A DNA stretch of 64,000 nucleotides. Origin: Dirofilaria immitis (taxonomy: Eukaryota > Nematoda > Chromadorea > Rhabditida > Onchocercidae). Of this stretch, positions 61,101-64,000 are shown one piece after another (within the stretch, counting starts at the first letter, position 1; every line of letters begins with the position of its first letter). A program made the position numbers and the translations under genes. Location: positions 124,001 to 188,000 of the forward strand of contig JAKNDB010000027.1 of NCBI GenBank assembly GCA_024305405.1. Direction: 5' to 3'. The notes beneath the pieces were generated by a model, which worked only from the letters and a program-made list of their open reading frames with translations, searched no databases and was not told the origin of the DNA.

Positions 61101-64000
61101 CAGCATCATCACCTGTCCAACAAATTATGCAGCTCGCACCGCAACAACCGATTATCCAGGAGCATGCTTACAAACAAACTACCACAAAACGATCTGTCGA
61201 TAATGACTTCACCGACAATGATGATGACATTGTAGGCAAAGTTGGTTTTTTGCTAAATGTTTTTAGAAATGAATCAAACTCTTATGGTTGATAAGTTAAT
61301 ACGAAGGCTTAAAATGTATTGATAAAACAACACGCATTAAATTTCTAATGGTTTTTTATATTGTGGCTTTCAAATTAATCATTATTTCGCATTATTATTT
61401 GTGCTAAATATAGATCTTATGATAAGACAGGGACAGACGCTTTGTGGAACGATGAAATTTGAAATAAATCATGTATCATTTTTTCCTATCTTTAGAAACT
61501 ATTTTGAGGATAGTCCATATCTGAGAATAGTTTAAGGGATAGAATTTAGTAGATTAGTGATGCAACTTAAATTTGTGGATGCAAGGCTTTTAATGTCGAA
61601 CTAAGATCTATTCGTTCTCATTATTTCAAGAGCCTGTGAAATTTAGCAGAGATTTGCTTTGAGGAAATTAATTCTTTAAAAAAATCAGATTAGTTCTTTG
61701 ATTATATTAAATTTTTATCATTTCAGCCGATTCGATTTGCAGTCCGTTCTTTGGGTTGGACAGAAATTCCAGAAGAAGATTTAACGCCCGAGAAGAGTTC
61801 ACGAGCTGTTAATAGAGCTATTGTGGATCTGAGTACGGGGCGAAATGATATTTTGGACAATGTTTCTAAATGGGGAGATGTAAGTAATGAGAAACTTTTA
61901 GCTTTTAAGAGAACTGATAATTCAGATTTGCTTAGCTAATCTTAAAATTTCAATTTAGAAAAATCTTGCTACATATATTTTTTGATTCAAAATATGAAAA
62001 TATTGGATGACTTTCAGGGTCGAGAACTCATCATGCAATTAGACGACAGTGATTTGACATTAATTGATCCTGATACGATGGCTGTAATACATACTGAACG
62101 AATGCAGCATATTCGAGTTTGGGGAGTGGGACGTGATAATGGCCGGTAATTCACCATTCATTTTTGAGATATCATATGCGAAAGACTCGTAGCTAGAATG
62201 AAGCAGATGATATTTTACTGTATACATAGAAATTTTTCAACTATGAGAAAAAATTTTTTCTTTTCACTTAAGCTTTGACAGCTAAGCAACTAATACATGA
62301 TATTATGAAAATCTGAGAGTTCTTTGAGTACCTTATGACAGTAGCATGCTAATCGAATAGCAGTTTGCGAATAAAAATTTCACTAATGCTCAAAACGGAA
62401 AAATATCGAATCTTCTGCTTGAATATTAGCGAAGTTTTTGAAGATTTTTAATTACATTGATTCAAATAATATCTGTCGTAATTTGATTTTATTTTTTTAT
62501 TAATGAGATTTTTTTAATGCTACTGCAGTGACAGGTAATTTTGCACGCTTCTTTTCCTCTAAGTAATGTTTAAATTCTTCAATTCACTTTTATTGCGTAG
62601 TTTAGTTCCCATTTTTTTAACATGCAATCGCAGCCAGGATGTACCCTTTTCAATCTAATTTTCATCATTTTTCTTTTTTTTTAGAATTGCAAGCCGCAAA
62701 TGTTTTTGTGGAGCATTTGCTCCGTAAAAATATTTCGAAATTTCTACTTATTTTTCATTTCATTATTAGTTTCATCATCGCTAATGTTAAATATTTTTTG
62801 ATGAATGTGAAAGAGTTTGAGGTTTATTTAGTATTCCAGTACTGAGAATTTTATTTGTGCTGAATAAGGCTCTGTGAGGTAGAAAAAGCATCATTAACAA
62901 TGTAGAAATCAGTAGAAATTGGTTTGATCAAGATATTCGTATAGTTTTATGTAGTGCGACATCCTGGTTACGAGTCATTTTTGTATTTTTATTCTTTTGA
63001 TTTTTGTAGTTATTGTGCCTGGATGTAATGCTTCTCCCGCATACATACATTATTTATTGCTTTTAGTTTTCATGTCTAAAAATTTGAATGTAAATTGAAA
63101 TTTTGTCTAACTTTCTTCTAGTAGTTGAATTGTATATTTTAGAGATTTTGCATATGTTGCACGAGATCGAAGTTCACGTCGTTTTATGTGTCATGTATTT
63201 CGTTGCGATACACCGGCACGAACTATTGCGAATGCATTACGTGATATTTGCAAAAAATTAATGCTTCAGCGACGACCAAATAGTCTGAACTCTTTGGATT
63301 GTGGTGAAAGGAGGCTCATTGCTAGTCAGTTCAAACTCATTCATTTATTTCTTCTGCCTATGAAAACAGAAAAAACGAAAGACATGATAGAGTAATATAT
63401 TCGATAATCTACAGGGGATACATATTTGCCAACTCCAATCGAAGAGCCAAAAAAGATTATTCGATGTCATTTTCTGGGTGTTACACAGGTGCCTCGAGCC
63501 ACAGGTATCGAAATTCTCAACGAAGCAGTTGATCGACTTGTATCACAGGTTGGCGATTGTATATACTCTTCTGCTCCAGAAAGTACCGAAATAAAGACGA
63601 TTGATCTGAGAGTCATATATACTTTAGAAATGTAGTTTACGGTTATTATAATATCACCATTTATTCTTTTTAGATCAAACATAGCATATTCTATTATTCA
63701 ACGACTTTTTGAGAATTGGAAAACGCTTGGTTTGATAACAACCAAGAAATTGATGAGGGATCAAAAATTCACCTCTTAAAATAGTATACTTTTCCTAAAT
63801 ATATATTCTTGTAGAGTAAACCAGTTTTAAATTACAATTTATAAATGCAGAAGATGCTTGTTAGGAGCAAAGTTTTGTTTTTTATAGGTTCGACCAGACA
63901 GGTGGATATTAGTGAATGTTTCTATAGCTCCATCAACAATAATAATAACTGAAGTGAACGGTAATCAAATTGCTCAGTGTAGAGTGCGGTACTTGTCGTT
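55141..64000 (+). CDS. feh-1: FE65/APBB homologue, cut by the window end
   Basis: Adaptor that binds the cytoplasmic NPTY motif of APP-type proteins (APL-1 in worms); C. elegans feh-1 is essential and affects pharyngeal pumping. Exons read: 55141-55211, 55341-55488, 57865-57976, 58101-58221, perhaps 58357-58386, 58730-59009, 60211-60383, 60613-60674, 61028-61231, 61727-61879, 62018-62145, 63143-63324, 63415-63548, 63888 to the edge. Order: acidic, Thr/Ser-rich N-terminus; WW domain (LPFGWERHE | DPSGFSYYWHVDSGTIQREPP) across the two exons at 60.2-60.7 kb; Gln/Pro linker; PTB1 (FAVRSLGWTEIPEEDLTP, HIRVWGVGRDNGRDFAYVAR, CHVFRCDTPARTIANALRDI); start of PTB2 (IIRCHFLGVTQVPRATGIEI, QCRVRYLS), truncated by the window. 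The WW intron has a GC donor. Phase around 58357-58730 does not close cleanly, so that part is uncertain, as is the true start, since upstream exons may exist. Confidence 0.9.
55511..55763. repeat. 28-bp tandem repeat, about 9 copies
   Basis: Unit of about 28 bases with the core ATCARATTACTATTTTAATC, repeated about nine times. The outer copies carry G (CAGATT) and the central copies A (CAAATT), a pattern expected if the array grew from its middle. Intronic in feh-1. There are no unique spacers, so it is not CRISPR-like. Confidence 0.93.
56666..56722. repeat. 21-bp tandem repeat, 3 copies
   Basis: ATTGGTTGTTTACTTAYAAC-type unit in three near-identical copies within a feh-1 intron. Confidence 0.85.
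57050..57275. repeat. Degenerate 45-50-bp tandem repeat
   Basis: About five diverged copies sharing CTCGTCTATTTTATCATT, then AGATTCTGAAGCATTCTT. Older and more diverged than the other arrays in this intron. Confidence 0.75.
59010..60210 (+). other. feh-1: feh-1 intron before the WW exons
   Basis: 1.2 kb joined in phase (CCT AA|G CCA). Apart from a 61-codon frame at 59861 without homology, I see nothing in it. Confidence 0.6.
62146..63142 (+). other. feh-1: feh-1 intron inside PTB1
   Basis: 1 kb splitting the Arg codon of GVGRDNGR|DFAYVAR (CG|A). Poly-T rich, no gene or repeat recognised. Confidence 0.65.

Overview
The window looks like nuclear DNA from a parasitic nematode, most likely a filarial or other spirurid worm. 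The evidence is a very AT-rich sequence, split genes with mostly short GT-AG introns, candidate spliced-leader acceptors just upstream of several start codons, and an entirely animal gene set. MAB-21 also begins MLGQN, as I recall the C. elegans protein doing. The species is not determinable from the sequence alone. I saw no bacterial operons, CRISPR arrays, rRNA or tRNA genes, and no intact transposons.

Layout. (1) 412-1696, minus: pfd-5, prefoldin subunit 5. (2) 2557-11348, plus: rbc-2, the WDR7/rabconnectin-3 beta homologue, about 26 exons. It is head-to-head with pfd-5 and carries an internal 250-bp copy of its own exon 19/intron 19/exon 20 junction inside intron 12. (3) 12862-42556, minus: sel-2, the neurobeachin/LRBA homologue, about 49 exons, with concanavalin-like, PH-BEACH and WD40 parts. 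(4) 23845-27770, plus: mab-21, complete in four exons, lying wholly inside a single 9.9-kb intron of sel-2 on the opposite strand. (5) 43349-47445, plus: an unrecognised nematode gene of about 10 exons with a possible LOTUS-like winged helix. (6) 48525-51675, plus: gro-1, tRNA isopentenyltransferase with a C-terminal zinc finger. (7) 55141 to the right edge, plus: feh-1, the FE65/APBB homologue (WW, PTB1, PTB2), cut by the window end. Intergenic and long intronic stretches hold microsatellites and several small tandem arrays but little else recognisable.

The most striking biology is the mab-21-in-sel-2 nesting. In humans MAB21L1 sits in an intron of NBEA and MAB21L2 in an intron of LRBA, so this host/nested pair appears to be an ancient regulatory block still intact here. 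rbc-2 and sel-2 are convergent neighbours, and their families both act in endolysosomal membrane traffic, including that of Notch receptors.

A caution on quality: at least ten otherwise intact exons carry single-base indels, nearly all one base missing from a homopolymer. Exon-length arithmetic restores the frame each time, so these look like assembly errors rather than pseudogenes. Exon boundaries below were read by eye from splice signals, reading frame and remembered homologue sequence; no alignment was run.
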